DNA of 61,649 bases from Lachnospiraceae bacterium UBA1759 (GCA_002315555.1 DCHF01000042.1:11527-73175); one strand, 5' to 3'; shown: positions 35,765 through 43,980, numbered from the stretch's first letter. A program made the numbers and translations. Notes: generated by a model not told the origin, from the letters alone.

Positions 35765-36802
35765 TCAGATCAGCGGGTGGATGTACTGCATGAATTCACG
35801 CAGGTAATCGGCCCGTTTTTCTTTTAATTCCTGTTCATTCATCTGCTGTCTGAAATAAACCTGCAGGTTGCCCGGGTAGATGCCGAGCATCAGCTCGTAG
35901 CAGGTCAGTCCCTGAGATACCTTCAGGACACCGGTCGCCGTGCCGAGCATGATGTTGGAAAGATGACGGCAGCCCTCGGCGAAATCCATCGTCCGGGAAT
36001 AGCGTAAAATGCCATAGGAACGCATGACGCGGTCCGTTAAGGACAGGACGTCGATGGTATCGCGCAGGTTCCGTTCTTCCGTCATGAGGCGTACCGCGAC
36101 GCGGGTCAGGATGTCGATGATATCCTTCTCCTGCAGGCCGAGAGTACGCTGATTGTATAACACATACAGACCGCCGATCTTCCGGGCACCCTGGTTCCAG
36201 GCTTCCTTGATCACGACACCGTATTTGCCCATTTCCGCGGTCAGCTCCGCGAAGGAGGCCTCCTCGGAAAGGAGCGGTAAATGCATAACGTAATAGGCAC
36301 GCATGCCGGTTCCGGTGTTCGCAAGGGATGCGGTTTTATAACCCAGCTTGCGGCTGTAGGCATAAGGGATACGGCTTCCGATAAAATCATCGATGGCGTC
36401 CATCCGCGCATACAGGCCGTTCAGCATAAGTCCGTGGCTGGACATGATCAGGCGGATGTGATCCTCCGCATTGACCGTCATACTGAAAGCCTCATCACTG
36501 CCGGTGTAGACCACGCAGGAACGCATCTCGTCCATGGCCGCGCCGTTGATCAGAAGGCGTTCACGAAGGGCCGAACGTTCCTCGGGATCCAGCTTGTCGA
36601 TGTCGATCTTATCGATCCGGGAACCGGTCACTTCCGAGAGCCCGGTCAGCTTCTCATCGATCTTCTCCACGAGCGCCCGGCGTTCGTCATCATCCATCCT
36701 GTTCGGAAATTTATACCCCTCAAAGTTCCTGAGAAGCCGGATCCGGCTGATCATAATGATGTCATCATTTTCTCCGGGCTGATTATACCAGCGCTCATCC
36801 AT
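35765..36802 (-). CDS. mcsB: McsB-like protein arginine kinase, divergent active site
   Basis: A 345-residue ATP:guanido phosphotransferase homologue; McsB phosphorylates arginines to target proteins to ClpCP. ATG 36802 is supported by AAGGAG six bases upstream. Fold motifs are clear (SRIRLLRN, GTGMRAYYVMHLP, YNQRTLGLQEKDII). Compared with McsB as I remember it, NEEDH is NAEDH (111-115), the active-site Cys segment CPTN is SLAN (Ser159), and the GEGxEAxGN loop is NQGARKIGG (Gln204, Arg208). The remaining Glu113 is the expected catalytic carboxylate of NEED. It may therefore be weakly active or non-catalytic. It overlaps mcsA by 8 bases and lies 15 bases before clpC. Confidence 0.88.
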   Translation of the reverse strand: MDERWYNQPGENDDIIMISRIRLLRNFEGYKFPNRMDDDERRALVEKIDEKLTGLSEVTGSRIDKIDIDKLDPEERSALRERLLINGAAMDEMRSCVVYTGSDEAFSMTVNAEDHIRLIMSSHGLMLNGLYARMDAIDDFIGSRIPYAYSRKLGYKTASLANTGTGMRAYYVMHLPLLSEEASFAELTAEMGKYGVVIKEAWNQGARKIGGLYVLYNQRTLGLQEKDIIDILTRVAVRLMTEERNLRDTIDVLSLTDRVMRSYGILRYSRTMDFAEGCRHLSNIMLGTATGVLKVSQGLTCYELMLGIYPGNLQVYFRQQMNEQELKEKRADYLREFMQYIHPLI

Positions 36803-37361
36803 GCTGTTCTCCTTCCAGGCGGCGGATCTCATCACGGATCTTTGCCGCGCTTTCATAGTCCTCGATGGACAGCGCTTCTTCGATCTTCATCTTTAAGATG
36901 TCGATCTCCTCTTCCCGCGTCAGCCTGGTCGTCTCCGGTGTCACCGGTTTCTTTGCCGCACGCTTCTTCCCCTTCTGGTTCTTCTTTCCGTTATGGGTGT
37001 CCGCGCCTTGAATGCTCATGACATGCGAGCTCACCTGCGTGGAAAAGGCCTCGTAGCAATCGCTGCAGCCCAGAAGACCGTCCTCCTGATACTCGCCGTA
37101 GGTCTTGCCGCAGGTCGGACAGGCGATACTTTTCAGTTTTTCATCATCGGCGTTTTCTTTTCCGGAGGACATCTGTTTCATGACCGCCTCCGTCAGCATT
37201 TTGAAAATGGCACGGGACCATTCCGCTTCCTTCGGGTCGTCCGGATTCAGACGGAACGGGGATGCGCATTCGGTGCAGAGATTGTGGACCTCCGCGACAC
37301 CGTTCACTACTTTTGTGATCTTGACCCGCGCCTCGCGGGTCCGGCATTTTTCGCAAAGCAT
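36795..37361 (-). CDS. mcsA: McsA-like zinc-finger activator with UVR domain
   Basis: The 188-residue protein starts at MLCEKCRTREA (ATG 37361, with AGGAAGG six bases upstream); a longer open frame upstream reads through the leader hairpin and palindrome and is discarded. Four CxxC pairs (CEKC, CTEC, CPTC, CSDC) form the zinc domains and the C-terminus is a UVR domain (LKMKIEEALSIEDYESAAKIRDEI in part). McsA activates McsB. No ctsR repressor gene precedes it, unlike the classical ctsR-mcsA-mcsB-clpC operon. Confidence 0.92.
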   Translation of the reverse strand: MLCEKCRTREARVKITKVVNGVAEVHNLCTECASPFRLNPDDPKEAEWSRAIFKMLTEAVMKQMSSGKENADDEKLKSIACPTCGKTYGEYQEDGLLGCSDCYEAFSTQVSSHVMSIQGADTHNGKKNQKGKKRAAKKPVTPETTRLTREEEIDILKMKIEEALSIEDYESAAKIRDEIRRLEGEQHG

Positions 37362-37374
37362 GTCAGACCTTCCT

Positions 37375-37397
37375 GAAAGAATACCGCGTATTCTTTC
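37375..37397. promoter_or_regulatory. Perfect 10-base palindrome just before mcsA
   Basis: GAAAGAATAC and GTATTCTTTC flank CGC; the element ends next to the mcsA ribosome site. It does not match the CtsR direct repeat (AGGTCAAA type) or CIRCE. Inference: operator for an unidentified repressor, or an mRNA hairpin at the ribosome site. Confidence 0.55.
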
Positions 37398-37403
37398 GCG
37401 TTT

Positions 37404-37432
37404 ATAAAATGCAAGAGACAGGAACGATGCAA
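37404..37432 (-). promoter_or_regulatory. Possible promoter of mcsA-mcsB-clpC-radA
   Basis: Minus strand: TTGCAT, 17 bases, TTTTAT. The -10 box is weak. The palindrome would fall over the transcription start. Confidence 0.35.
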
Positions 37433-37449
37433 GGGCATCGTCCCTGTCT
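37416..37449 (-). terminator. Hairpin after the Ser/Glu/Lys-stalk protein gene
   Basis: AGACAGGxACGATG pairs with its complement around a 6-base loop: 14 pairs on the minus strand, including one G-U that would be an A-C mismatch on the plus strand, so it is an RNA structure of the minus strand. The U-run is poor (CTTGCATTTTAT). Confidence 0.6.
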
Positions 37450-37476
37450 GAAACCGTTTTCATTTTTATCCGGGCG

Positions 37477-39138
37477 TTATTTCTTACTGAAGTCTATGAC
37501 CTCAAAATCGTCCTCGGAAAGGAAATCGTCCAGCTCGGTGTCGGTAAAGGCATCCGGATTTGCGGGCTTTGCGGCGGCACCGCCAAAGGTACCGTTCAGT
37601 TTTCCGGGGCCGGGCTTTACGTCGATCCGGATCTCTTCCGCAGCTGTGTTCTTCAGTCCCATCTCTTCCGGGAAAGCATCCTCAAAGCTGATGTCGAAGG
37701 GTTCCAGATCGTCCTGTTCGGGACGGGTGTAGCTGCTTTCATAGGGCTGGAAATCGTCATCGGGACCGCCGGTGATGAAACCGTCGCCTTCGTCCTCATC
37801 CGGAAGCTCCTCGTCTTCGTCATCCAGTGCGGCTTCCGCTTCCTCCTGCTTTCTGCCCATGACGAATACCACAACGATGGCCACGATGAGCAGCAGGATG
37901 ATGACGCCGATGATCACAAGCCAGATCACATAATTCTTTAACAGTCCGCTCTTCTTTTCCGGAGCCGCGGTCGTTGATACGACCACTGTGGATTCCTCGG
38001 TCGTTTCTTTCTCCGTGGTAGTCTCCTCGGTCGTTTCCTCTTCCGTGGTCTCTTCCTCCGCGTTGAACTTCTCCCACTCGGTCAGCGTGACTGCACCGTT
38101 TTTGGATTCGTATACGAAGAATTTCCGGGTTCCGTCATCACTCGCAAGGTAAAGGAGCGTGCGCTCCGCGCCTTCGATGTCCTCGGCGATCCAGGCCGGG
38201 ACGATCATTGAAGCAGCGGAGGTGACCGTCGCAAGGTTGACGGAGGTCGCGGTGATGACCTCGTCCGGGAGGTCAAAATCATCGTCCGGTGCCATGACAA
38301 GGTAGTTCACTCCGCCCGCACCGGTGAAGGTGACAAAGGGGATCAGGTCATCGGCCAGTTTGTTGTAAAGGTAATAGTTGTTATCACCGTTCTTTTTTGC
38401 GTAATACGCGTAGGTCTTGAACTTGCTGCTGTAGAAGCATTCCACCGGTTCGGAGAAGGTGTCGCTGTCCTTGGACGTCGTGAAGTTCTCCGGGGCGGCC
38501 GTACCCGAAACGTGCAGATACAGGTCGTAGGAACCCACACGGATGGTCTGTGCCGCGTATTTGGAGGATTCCTCCGCTGCCTTCCTGGATGCTTCAATGG
38601 AGCTGGATTCCGCGAGGGACATACTCTCCGATGCCGATTCGGACTTGGACTGCGCCTCGCTCTCCTCCTGCGACTTCTTCACGGATTCGGACTCGGCTTT
38701 GGACTTGGACTCCGCCTCGGATTCCGCCTTTTTGGAGGATTCGACCTTGGCGTTGTTTACCGTCTTTTTAGCATTGATATTGACGTTGTTATCCGGCATA
38801 ACAAAACGGATCTGATGGTCCGTTGACGCCCCCGTATAAGCAAGCGATGCATTGCCGGAATCAAAGATATCCCAACCTGCGAAATCATCCGTAACGCCAA
38901 GATAGGCGGCATTCAGGGTGACGACAACGATCTCACCGGGCATAGCGCTTGAAATAACCGTACCTCCGGTATTGGTCACCGTCGCGCATCCGCTCCATAC
39001 CGTTATACTCTTTGCAGTGACTGCCGCCGTCTCCGTATTATCCTCCGCCGCACGCACATCCGGCACCGCAAAAGCCGCCCCGAAAAGCATTGCGACCGAC
39101 AAAAGAACCGCCGCTGTCATTCTCCATTTGTTTTTCAT
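37477..39138 (-). CDS. Exported single-span protein with Ser/Glu/Lys stalk and acidic cytoplasmic tail
   Basis: I do not recognise the family. Start ATG 39138 is favoured because GAGG lies 8 bases upstream. Order of parts: signal peptide (about 1-32, ending VRAAE), a globular domain (about 40-125), a low-complexity Ser/Glu/Ala/Lys stalk with repeats of ESxSKAESE type (about 130-195), a second globular domain (200-355), a Thr/Glu-rich linker, one membrane segment near 407-430, and an acidic cytoplasmic tail of about 120 residues. It has its own promoter and terminator-like hairpin. It looks like a type I membrane protein that spans the wall; function unknown. Confidence 0.8.
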   Translation of the reverse strand: MKNKWRMTAAVLLSVAMLFGAAFAVPDVRAAEDNTETAAVTAKSITVWSGCATVTNTGGTVISSAMPGEIVVVTLNAAYLGVTDDFAGWDIFDSGNASLAYTGASTDHQIRFVMPDNNVNINAKKTVNNAKVESSKKAESEAESKSKAESESVKKSQEESEAQSKSESASESMSLAESSSIEASRKAAEESSKYAAQTIRVGSYDLYLHVSGTAAPENFTTSKDSDTFSEPVECFYSSKFKTYAYYAKKNGDNNYYLYNKLADDLIPFVTFTGAGGVNYLVMAPDDDFDLPDEVITATSVNLATVTSAASMIVPAWIAEDIEGAERTLLYLASDDGTRKFFVYESKNGAVTLTEWEKFNAEEETTEEETTEETTTEKETTEESTVVVSTTAAPEKKSGLLKNYVIWLVIIGVIILLLIVAIVVVFVMGRKQEEAEAALDDEDEELPDEDEGDGFITGGPDDDFQPYESSYTRPEQDDLEPFDISFEDAFPEEMGLKNTAAEEIRIDVKPGPGKLNGTFGGAAAKPANPDAFTDTELDDFLSEDDFEVIDFSKK

Positions 39139-39196
39139 AATCATTTCCTCTTTGATCGGAGACCGATCCCGCTCTTAAAAATATAATAGCAGGTCA

Positions 39197-39225
39197 ATTA
39201 TACCTTACCCTAAAGACAAATTCAA
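39197..39225 (-). promoter_or_regulatory. Promoter of the stalk-protein gene
   Basis: Minus strand: TTGAAT, 17 bases, TATAAT, about 60 bases before the start. A small palindrome GATCGG-TCT-CCGATC lies between it and the ribosome site. Confidence 0.7.
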
Positions 39226-39256
39226 TAGTCCCGCGGTTGCATGGATGGGGGGAAAA

Positions 39257-40393
39257 TTACACGAATTCGGTCTCAATGGTCAGTTCGATCTCATAACCGG
39301 GATAAGGCCCGCCGATGTACCGGAGGAATTCCGCGCGAAGCGCATCCCAGTCGCGGAGGTCATAATCCACGATAAAGTCCACATAGATCTTCTTCTCCTC
39401 CTCGCGAAGGTAGACCGCATGATAGCTCTTTACATGCTCCTGCCCGCGGACAAATTCGTTGATCGTGCGGCGAAGAGCTTTGACATCGGCATGGTCGTTA
39501 TCAACAGCATACACGCCGAACACCATGGTCACGTTATGCTCATGCATGATGCGGAGCTGCAGCGCGTGTAAAAACTCGTAGATCTCGCCGACCGATTTGT
39601 TATGGTCGATCTCCACATTGACGGAGCCGGACCACGCGTCCGGACCGTAGTTGTGCATCATCATGTCCGCTGCGGAGAGGATCCCGTCCGTTGCCAGGAC
39701 TTCGCGGTAGATCTCCACCGCAAGCTCATGCTCGCCCGGGCGGCCCAGAAGGTCGCCGATGGTATCGAGGAGAAGCTCCAGGCCTGCCTTCAGAATCAGA
39801 ACGGAAATGATGATACCTGCATACGCGTCGATGGACACGTGAAAGATCAAAAATACCAGTGCCGCAACGATCGTAATGATCGAGGCATAGGAATCGTTCC
39901 GGCTGTCCAGCCCCACGCCTACAAGCGCGTTGGAATCGGCCTTTTTACCCATCTTCATCGTATAGATGCCGAGCGCGAACTTAATGACAGCCGAGCCCAG
40001 GACGATGAACAATGAAAGATACGAAATATTCAGTTCCTCCGGGTTGAAGATCAGTTTCACGGAACTGATGATCATTTCCACACCGGTGACCAGGATCAGG
40101 ACGGAAATGACCAGACTGACCAGATACTCGATGCGTCCGTATCCGAACGGATGCTTTTTGTCCGGATGCTTCCGCGCCAGTTTGGAGCCGACGAGCGTGA
40201 TGAACGCGGAAAGAACATCGGCGGCATTATTCACACCTTCCGAAATGATGGCGATCGATGATGCCAGCACGCCGATGAATACTTTGGTCAGTGCCATGAT
40301 GATGTTTACAAAGATGCCGAGACCGGAGGTCATCGTGATAATGCTTTCACGTGATTCCGGATCCTGCTTGAAAAGCCGGTAGATCAGTTTCAT
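39257..40393 (-). CDS. Cation diffusion facilitator, probably manganese or iron type
   Basis: A 378-residue efflux transporter. Six membrane segments lie between about residues 25 and 215, with the family motif GYGRIEYL, and a cytoplasmic ferredoxin-like domain follows, extended by a second C-terminal alpha/beta part. Metal-site residues look like NNAAD in the second segment and DSRND in the fifth, the N/D pattern of Mn-type CDF rather than the H/D pattern of zinc transporters. Start ATG 40393 (MKLIYRLFK) is chosen by fit; a GTG at 40426 is possible, and neither has a clear ribosome site. Confidence 0.88.
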   Translation of the reverse strand: MKLIYRLFKQDPESRESIITMTSGLGIFVNIIMALTKVFIGVLASSIAIISEGVNNAADVLSAFITLVGSKLARKHPDKKHPFGYGRIEYLVSLVISVLILVTGVEMIISSVKLIFNPEELNISYLSLFIVLGSAVIKFALGIYTMKMGKKADSNALVGVGLDSRNDSYASIITIVAALVFLIFHVSIDAYAGIIISVLILKAGLELLLDTIGDLLGRPGEHELAVEIYREVLATDGILSAADMMMHNYGPDAWSGSVNVEIDHNKSVGEIYEFLHALQLRIMHEHNVTMVFGVYAVDNDHADVKALRRTINEFVRGQEHVKSYHAVYLREEEKKIYVDFIVDYDLRDWDALRAEFLRYIGGPYPGYEIELTIETEFV

Positions 40394-40470
40394 AATAAAG
40401 CCCGTGCGCGTTTCATCCCTGTGCACAGCGGGAGTTCAAATGTTTCGGGAGCATTTCCCTTCTCTTCTGA

Positions 40471-40498
40471 TTGACTTTTTTAAAAGAATTGCTATAAT
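40471..40498 (+). promoter_or_regulatory. Promoter of thiT
   Basis: TTGACT, 16 bases, TATAAT, immediately before the TPP riboswitch. Confidence 0.8.
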
Positions 40499-40501
40499 AA
40501 G

Positions 40502-40592
40502 ACCTGCTAGGGGTGCCGCATCCGCGGCTGAGAGATTTTTCAACCCTCACTACTTGATCCGGTCAGTACCGGCGTAAGGAAGCGAGCCTATA
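40502..40592 (+). ncRNA. TPP riboswitch (THI element)
   Basis: Conserved boxes in order: GGGGTGCC, GGCTGAGA, ACCCT, TTGATCCGG and CCGGCGTAAGGAAGC. These match the TPP aptamer. It controls thiT just downstream. Confidence 0.95.
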
Positions 40593-40604
40593 ATCTTTCC
40601 GCCC

Positions 40605-40629
40605 CTTCCTAAATTTCTATTCAGGGAGG
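40605..40629 (+). promoter_or_regulatory. Anti-Shine-Dalgarno hairpin of the TPP switch
   Basis: CTTCCT (40605-40610) can pair with the thiT ribosome site AGGGAGG (40623-40629) or instead with AAGGAAG in the 3' strand of the aptamer (40576-40582). This suggests control at translation: TPP binding frees CTTCC to mask the ribosome site. No terminator with U-run is present. Confidence 0.55.
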
Positions 40630-40636
40630 TTTTTTT

Positions 40637-41206
40637 ATGAACAAAAATGTACGTATGCTGTGCGAAGGTGCACTGCTCGTCGCGATCGCCGAAGCATTAA
40701 GCTTCGTGAAGCTCTGGGAGATGCCGTGGGGCGGCTCCGTTGTACTGTCGATGGTACCGCTGGTACTCTTCGCCGTACGCTGGGGCTTAGGTGCCGGTCT
40801 GATCTCCGGTTTCGTCTTTGGCTGCCTGCAGTTCATGTTCGACGGCGGTTTTGCCATCGGCTGGGCCAGCATCATCGGCGACTACCTGCTCGCATTCACC
40901 GTTCTCGGCTTTGCAGGTCTCTTCAAGAGACAGCGTGCCGGAGTTTTCACCGGTTCGATCGTTGCAGGCATCTGCCGCTTCCTCGTACACTATGTAGTCG
41001 GCGCTACCGTATGGGCCGAGTACATGCCGGAATCCTACGTCGGTCTCAAGATGACCAGCCCGTGGATCTACTCCGCCATCTACAACGCACTGTACATGCT
41101 GCCGAACATCGTGATCACCGTTGTTGTCTTCGCGATCCTGTACGCTCCGCTTAAGAAGTGGTTCACCGGCCGCGACCTGACGATCGAAGAGCTCAGCAAG
41201 AAGTGA
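40637..41206 (+). CDS. thiT: ECF thiamine transporter substrate subunit
   Basis: A 189-residue integral membrane S-component that binds thiamine and is energised by the shared ECF A/A'/T module, not found in this window. Six hydrophobic segments; ThiT-like motifs ALSFVKLWEMPWGGSV, VRWGLGAGLISG and GDYLLAFTVLGFAG with aromatic and Glu residues of the vitamin pocket; HYVVGATVWAEYMP. The preceding TPP riboswitch supports the assignment strongly. Confidence 0.96.
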   Translation: MNKNVRMLCEGALLVAIAEALSFVKLWEMPWGGSVVLSMVPLVLFAVRWGLGAGLISGFVFGCLQFMFDGGFAIGWASIIGDYLLAFTVLGFAGLFKRQRAGVFTGSIVAGICRFLVHYVVGATVWAEYMPESYVGLKMTSPWIYSAIYNALYMLPNIVITVVVFAILYAPLKKWFTGRDLTIEELSKK

Positions 41207-41235
41207 TCCGCTGAGACTTCAAAAATCGGATAAGC

Positions 41236-41310
41236 AAAAGACCGTCTCCCGTCGATGCTCCCTTTACCCCTCGGTAAAGGTGACGATCATCCGGGAGACG
41301 GTCTTTTTAT
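41236..41310 (+). terminator. Compound bidirectional terminator
   Basis: Outer 16-base arms (AAAAGACCGTCTCCCG, 41236-41251, and its complement 41292-41307) enclose a 40-base loop that itself contains a perfect 8-pair hairpin (CCTTTACC-CCTC-GGTAAAGG). A tails and T tails allow termination of thiT and of the converging helical-repeat gene. Confidence 0.85.
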
Positions 41311-41318
41311 TGCAGGAA

Positions 41319-42080
41319 TTACAGATTCTGTACGAAATCCTCTGCCTGCTGTTCTACTTCCTCAAAGATCGGATTCTCCTCCGCTTCTTCAACAGCCTCT
41401 TCAACTGCTTCCTGAACTTCCTCAGCAGCTTCTTCAACAGCCTCGGCAACATCGGTAACCTCTGCATCCTCAGCCTGTTCCTTCAGACCATCGATGGTGC
41501 TCTTTACCTTCTCCGCAACGTTCTCATACGCTTCCGTTACGGTTTCCTTTGCCTTGTTGATATTCTCCATGACGTCCGGATTCTCCGCCTTGAAAGCTTC
41601 TACCTTCTCGGTGACCTGTTCCTTGATCTTGTTGAACTCAGCGGTTGCCTTCTCTGCAACATCGTTGTACTTGCCGGTTGCTCTTTCAACATCGGTACCA
41701 TACTTTTCAGCTGCCTTCTCACGAACCTCTTCGTACTTCTCGGCAGCCTTTTCGCGAACCTCTTCGTAAACGGAGGTCGCTTTGTCGATTTCTTCGCCGT
41801 AGTTGCCCTTTACGATATCACCGACAGCCTTTGCGGACTCCTTTGCGGTGTTCCAGGCCTTGATGCCGCCTTCCTTGAAGGTCTCTGCGGTCGCCTTGGC
41901 GGCTTCCTTTGCGGCTTCCATATCGATGCTCGTGTAAGCGCGCGGAGCGGTTTCTGCGCCCTCTTCCGCAGCCGGTGCTTCCGGAGCGAGTTCCTGATAT
42001 TTCTTAACGTATGAATATGCAGCAGCTCCGACAGCGCCGAGAACGATGCCACCGAATAAAACATTAGATAACTTTCCCAT
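41319..42080 (-). CDS. Amphipathic helical-repeat protein with N-terminal membrane anchor
   Basis: A 253-residue protein with no enzymatic motif. Start ATG 42080, AAGGAG eight bases upstream. Residues about 5-24 are a hydrophobic, Gly/Ala-rich anchor (LFGGIVLGAVGAAAYSY). The rest is almost wholly helical with 11-residue periodicity, e.g. two consecutive copies of YEEVREKAAEK, then KATAEFNKIKEQ-type units, and a very acidic C-terminus (EAVEEAAEEVQEAVEEA). The 11-mer pattern resembles LEA and apolipoprotein-like proteins and YtxH-type envelope proteins. I infer a membrane- or stress-associated structural role. Confidence 0.75.
   Translation of the reverse strand: MGKLSNVLFGGIVLGAVGAAAYSYVKKYQELAPEAPAAEEGAETAPRAYTSIDMEAAKEAAKATAETFKEGGIKAWNTAKESAKAVGDIVKGNYGEEIDKATSVYEEVREKAAEKYEEVREKAAEKYGTDVERATGKYNDVAEKATAEFNKIKEQVTEKVEAFKAENPDVMENINKAKETVTEAYENVAEKVKSTIDGLKEQAEDAEVTDVAEAVEEAAEEVQEAVEEAVEEAEENPIFEEVEQQAEDFVQNL
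41713..41778 (-). repeat. 33-base tandem repeat in the helical-repeat gene
   Basis: Two 33-base units, each coding for the same 11 residues (EEVREKAAEKY), differing at a few synonymous positions. They look like a relatively recent internal duplication. Confidence 0.7.
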
Positions 42081-42168
42081 ATTGTGAACTCCTTTCAAAA
42101 ACGGAACGAACTCTCACGCGTCCCACCGATTACCGGAGAATACCGTACTGTTGTCCTCCGATAGAAAA

Positions 42169-42197
42169 AATATAACACGAACCGTAAACGTGTTCAA
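42169..42197 (-). promoter_or_regulatory. Promoter of the helical-repeat gene
   Basis: Minus strand: TTGAAC, 17 bases, TATATT, about 90 bases before the start. The leader also contains a CGGAG...CTCCG stem. Confidence 0.7.
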
Positions 42198-42224
42198 GTG
42201 AATAATTTGTGAAAATGGACCGTC

Positions 42225-42998
42225 TTATTCCGCCGCTTCCGCGGGAATAAATACACGATAGGACCGGCCGTCCTCCGTAAAGCGGTGACAGTGCATGCCG
42301 AAGCGCTCCTCAGGAACGCCGCTCGCAATAAAGTCGTCCGGTGTTCCGTTAAACACGGCCTTCCCTTTATCAAAGACCAGGATGCGGTCGGCAACGGCGA
42401 TGGCATCGGTCAGGTCGTGGATCGAAAGCACCACACATTTCCCCTGCGCCCGGAGCGTGCGGATCAACTCAAGGGTCTTCTTCCGGTATCCGGTGTCGAG
42501 GCTTGCGGTCGGTTCGTCAAAGAGGACATTCTCCGTATTCTGGGAAAGCAGCATGGCTGTGTAGGCCAGCTGTCTTTCACCGCCGGAAAGGTGACACACC
42601 ATGCGCGCACGTTTATCCGCGACACCCGCTTCCGTCATCGCCTTTTCCACGATCTTCCGGTCCTCTTCCGTCGGATTTGAGAAGGCGGTACGGTACGGGT
42701 ATCGTCCGCAGAGAGCAAGTTCTTCCACGGTGATCGCGGGGCGCGGCAAAAACTGCGGAAGGATCGAGATCATTTCCGCACGCTTTTTGGCAGGCAGCAC
42801 GGTGAGTTCATTTCCATCGACCGTAATGCTGCCGCGATACGTTTCCTGCACGCCCGCAAGGGTCCGCAGGAAAGTGGTCTTACCGCTTCCGTTCTTTCCG
42901 AGAACGACGGTGACCGTTCCGTTATCCGCTTTGAAATCCACCTCGTGGAGGATCCTCTGTTTTCCGTAGCTGACGGAAAGCTTCTTACATTCAAGCAT
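42225..42998 (-). CDS. FecE/BtuD-type ABC transporter ATPase
   Basis: A 257-residue ATPase for import of metal chelates or corrinoids. Walker A GKNGSGKTT, Q-loop PQFLP, signature LSGGERQ, Walker B NVLFDEP and H-loop SIHD are all present. Start ATG 42998 has GGGAGG upstream and lies within the last bases of the permease gene. It is the last gene of the cluster with the permease, the binding protein and a CbiK-like chelatase. Confidence 0.93.
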   Translation of the reverse strand: MLECKKLSVSYGKQRILHEVDFKADNGTVTVVLGKNGSGKTTFLRTLAGVQETYRGSITVDGNELTVLPAKKRAEMISILPQFLPRPAITVEELALCGRYPYRTAFSNPTEEDRKIVEKAMTEAGVADKRARMVCHLSGGERQLAYTAMLLSQNTENVLFDEPTASLDTGYRKKTLELIRTLRAQGKCVVLSIHDLTDAIAVADRILVFDKGKAVFNGTPDDFIASGVPEERFGMHCHRFTEDGRSYRVFIPAEAAE

Positions 42999-43980
42999 GT
43001 CTCTTCCTCCCGGCAATCAGCAAAAATACAAAGAACGGTGCGCCGATGAGCGCGAGGATCACGCCGGCCGAAACTTCGGACGGGGCAAACAGCGTACGGC
43101 CCAAAAGGTCGGAAAGGACCACGAGCGATGCGCCGAGAAGGATCGATGTTAAGAACAGCGCCTTCATGTTATGACCGACGAGCTTCCGGGCGATGTGCGG
43201 GGTCATGAGGCCCACAAAGCCCAGCAGGCCTGCAAATGTCACGGAGGCCGCGGAAAGCAGGCTCGCGAGGATGACCGATGCGATGCGCAGGCGGCGGACA
43301 TTTACGCCGAGGGAGGAAGCGGCATCGTCCCCGAGGACCAGAATGCCGAGCCTGGACGTCAGAAGGAAGGCCGCAGCGAGGCCAAAAAGGATCAGTACGG
43401 CCGGGAGTCCGAGGTCGGAAAGATAGACTCCGTTAAAGCCGCCGGTGGAAAACCACATGTAGGAGGTCAGGACGTCCGGGAAGCACTGGGAAAGGAAGGC
43501 AATTCCAGCGTTCCAGAGGGCCGATACCGCCGCGCCGGAAAGGACCAGCGAGGAGCGGCTTTTGTGCATGGTCGATGCGCTCGAGATGCCGATAACGAGG
43601 AATGCGGAGATCAACGCGCCGAGGAAAGCGGCGAGCGGAAGGACCGTCGTTACCGCGGGCAGGAAACAAAGGACGAGCATGACAAAGATGCCTGCGCCGG
43701 AATTGACGCCGATCAGGTTCGGAGAGGCGAGGTCATTGTCCGTTACGGTCTGCAGAAGAAGGCCCGCGGCCGCGAGCGCCGCACCGGAAAGAGCCGCGCC
43801 GAGTACGCGCGGTAAACGTAAAGTCTTCACAATGATCGCAGCCGCGCCTTCGTTTCCTGTCAGCGCGCTCAGGATCTCTCCGAATGAGAGCCGCACGCTG
43901 CCAAGCATCAGGCCGGCAAGCATCAGCACGACGGTGACCGCAAAAAGGATCACGATCTGCCGGATTCTCTTTCCCTTCAA
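42991..43980 (-). CDS. FecCD/BtuC-type ABC transporter permease
   Basis: A 329-residue protein of about ten membrane segments. Family motifs: LRLPRVLGAALSGAALAAAG, NPL-like region TDNDLASPNLIGVNSGAG, and GFVGLMTPHIARKLVGH, the coupling loop to the ATPase. Substrates of this family are siderophores, haem or cobalamin; sequence alone does not decide. Confidence 0.93.
   Translation of the reverse strand: MKGKRIRQIVILFAVTVVLMLAGLMLGSVRLSFGEILSALTGNEGAAAIIVKTLRLPRVLGAALSGAALAAAGLLLQTVTDNDLASPNLIGVNSGAGIFVMLVLCFLPAVTTVLPLAAFLGALISAFLVIGISSASTMHKSRSSLVLSGAAVSALWNAGIAFLSQCFPDVLTSYMWFSTGGFNGVYLSDLGLPAVLILFGLAAAFLLTSRLGILVLGDDAASSLGVNVRRLRIASVILASLLSAASVTFAGLLGFVGLMTPHIARKLVGHNMKALFLTSILLGASLVVLSDLLGRTLFAPSEVSAGVILALIGAPFFVFLLIAGRKRHA

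Noticed and set aside
38560..38760. CRISPR-like or satellite repeats
   Set aside because: The repetitive Ser/Glu/Lys codons are in frame and irregular; no equal spacers.
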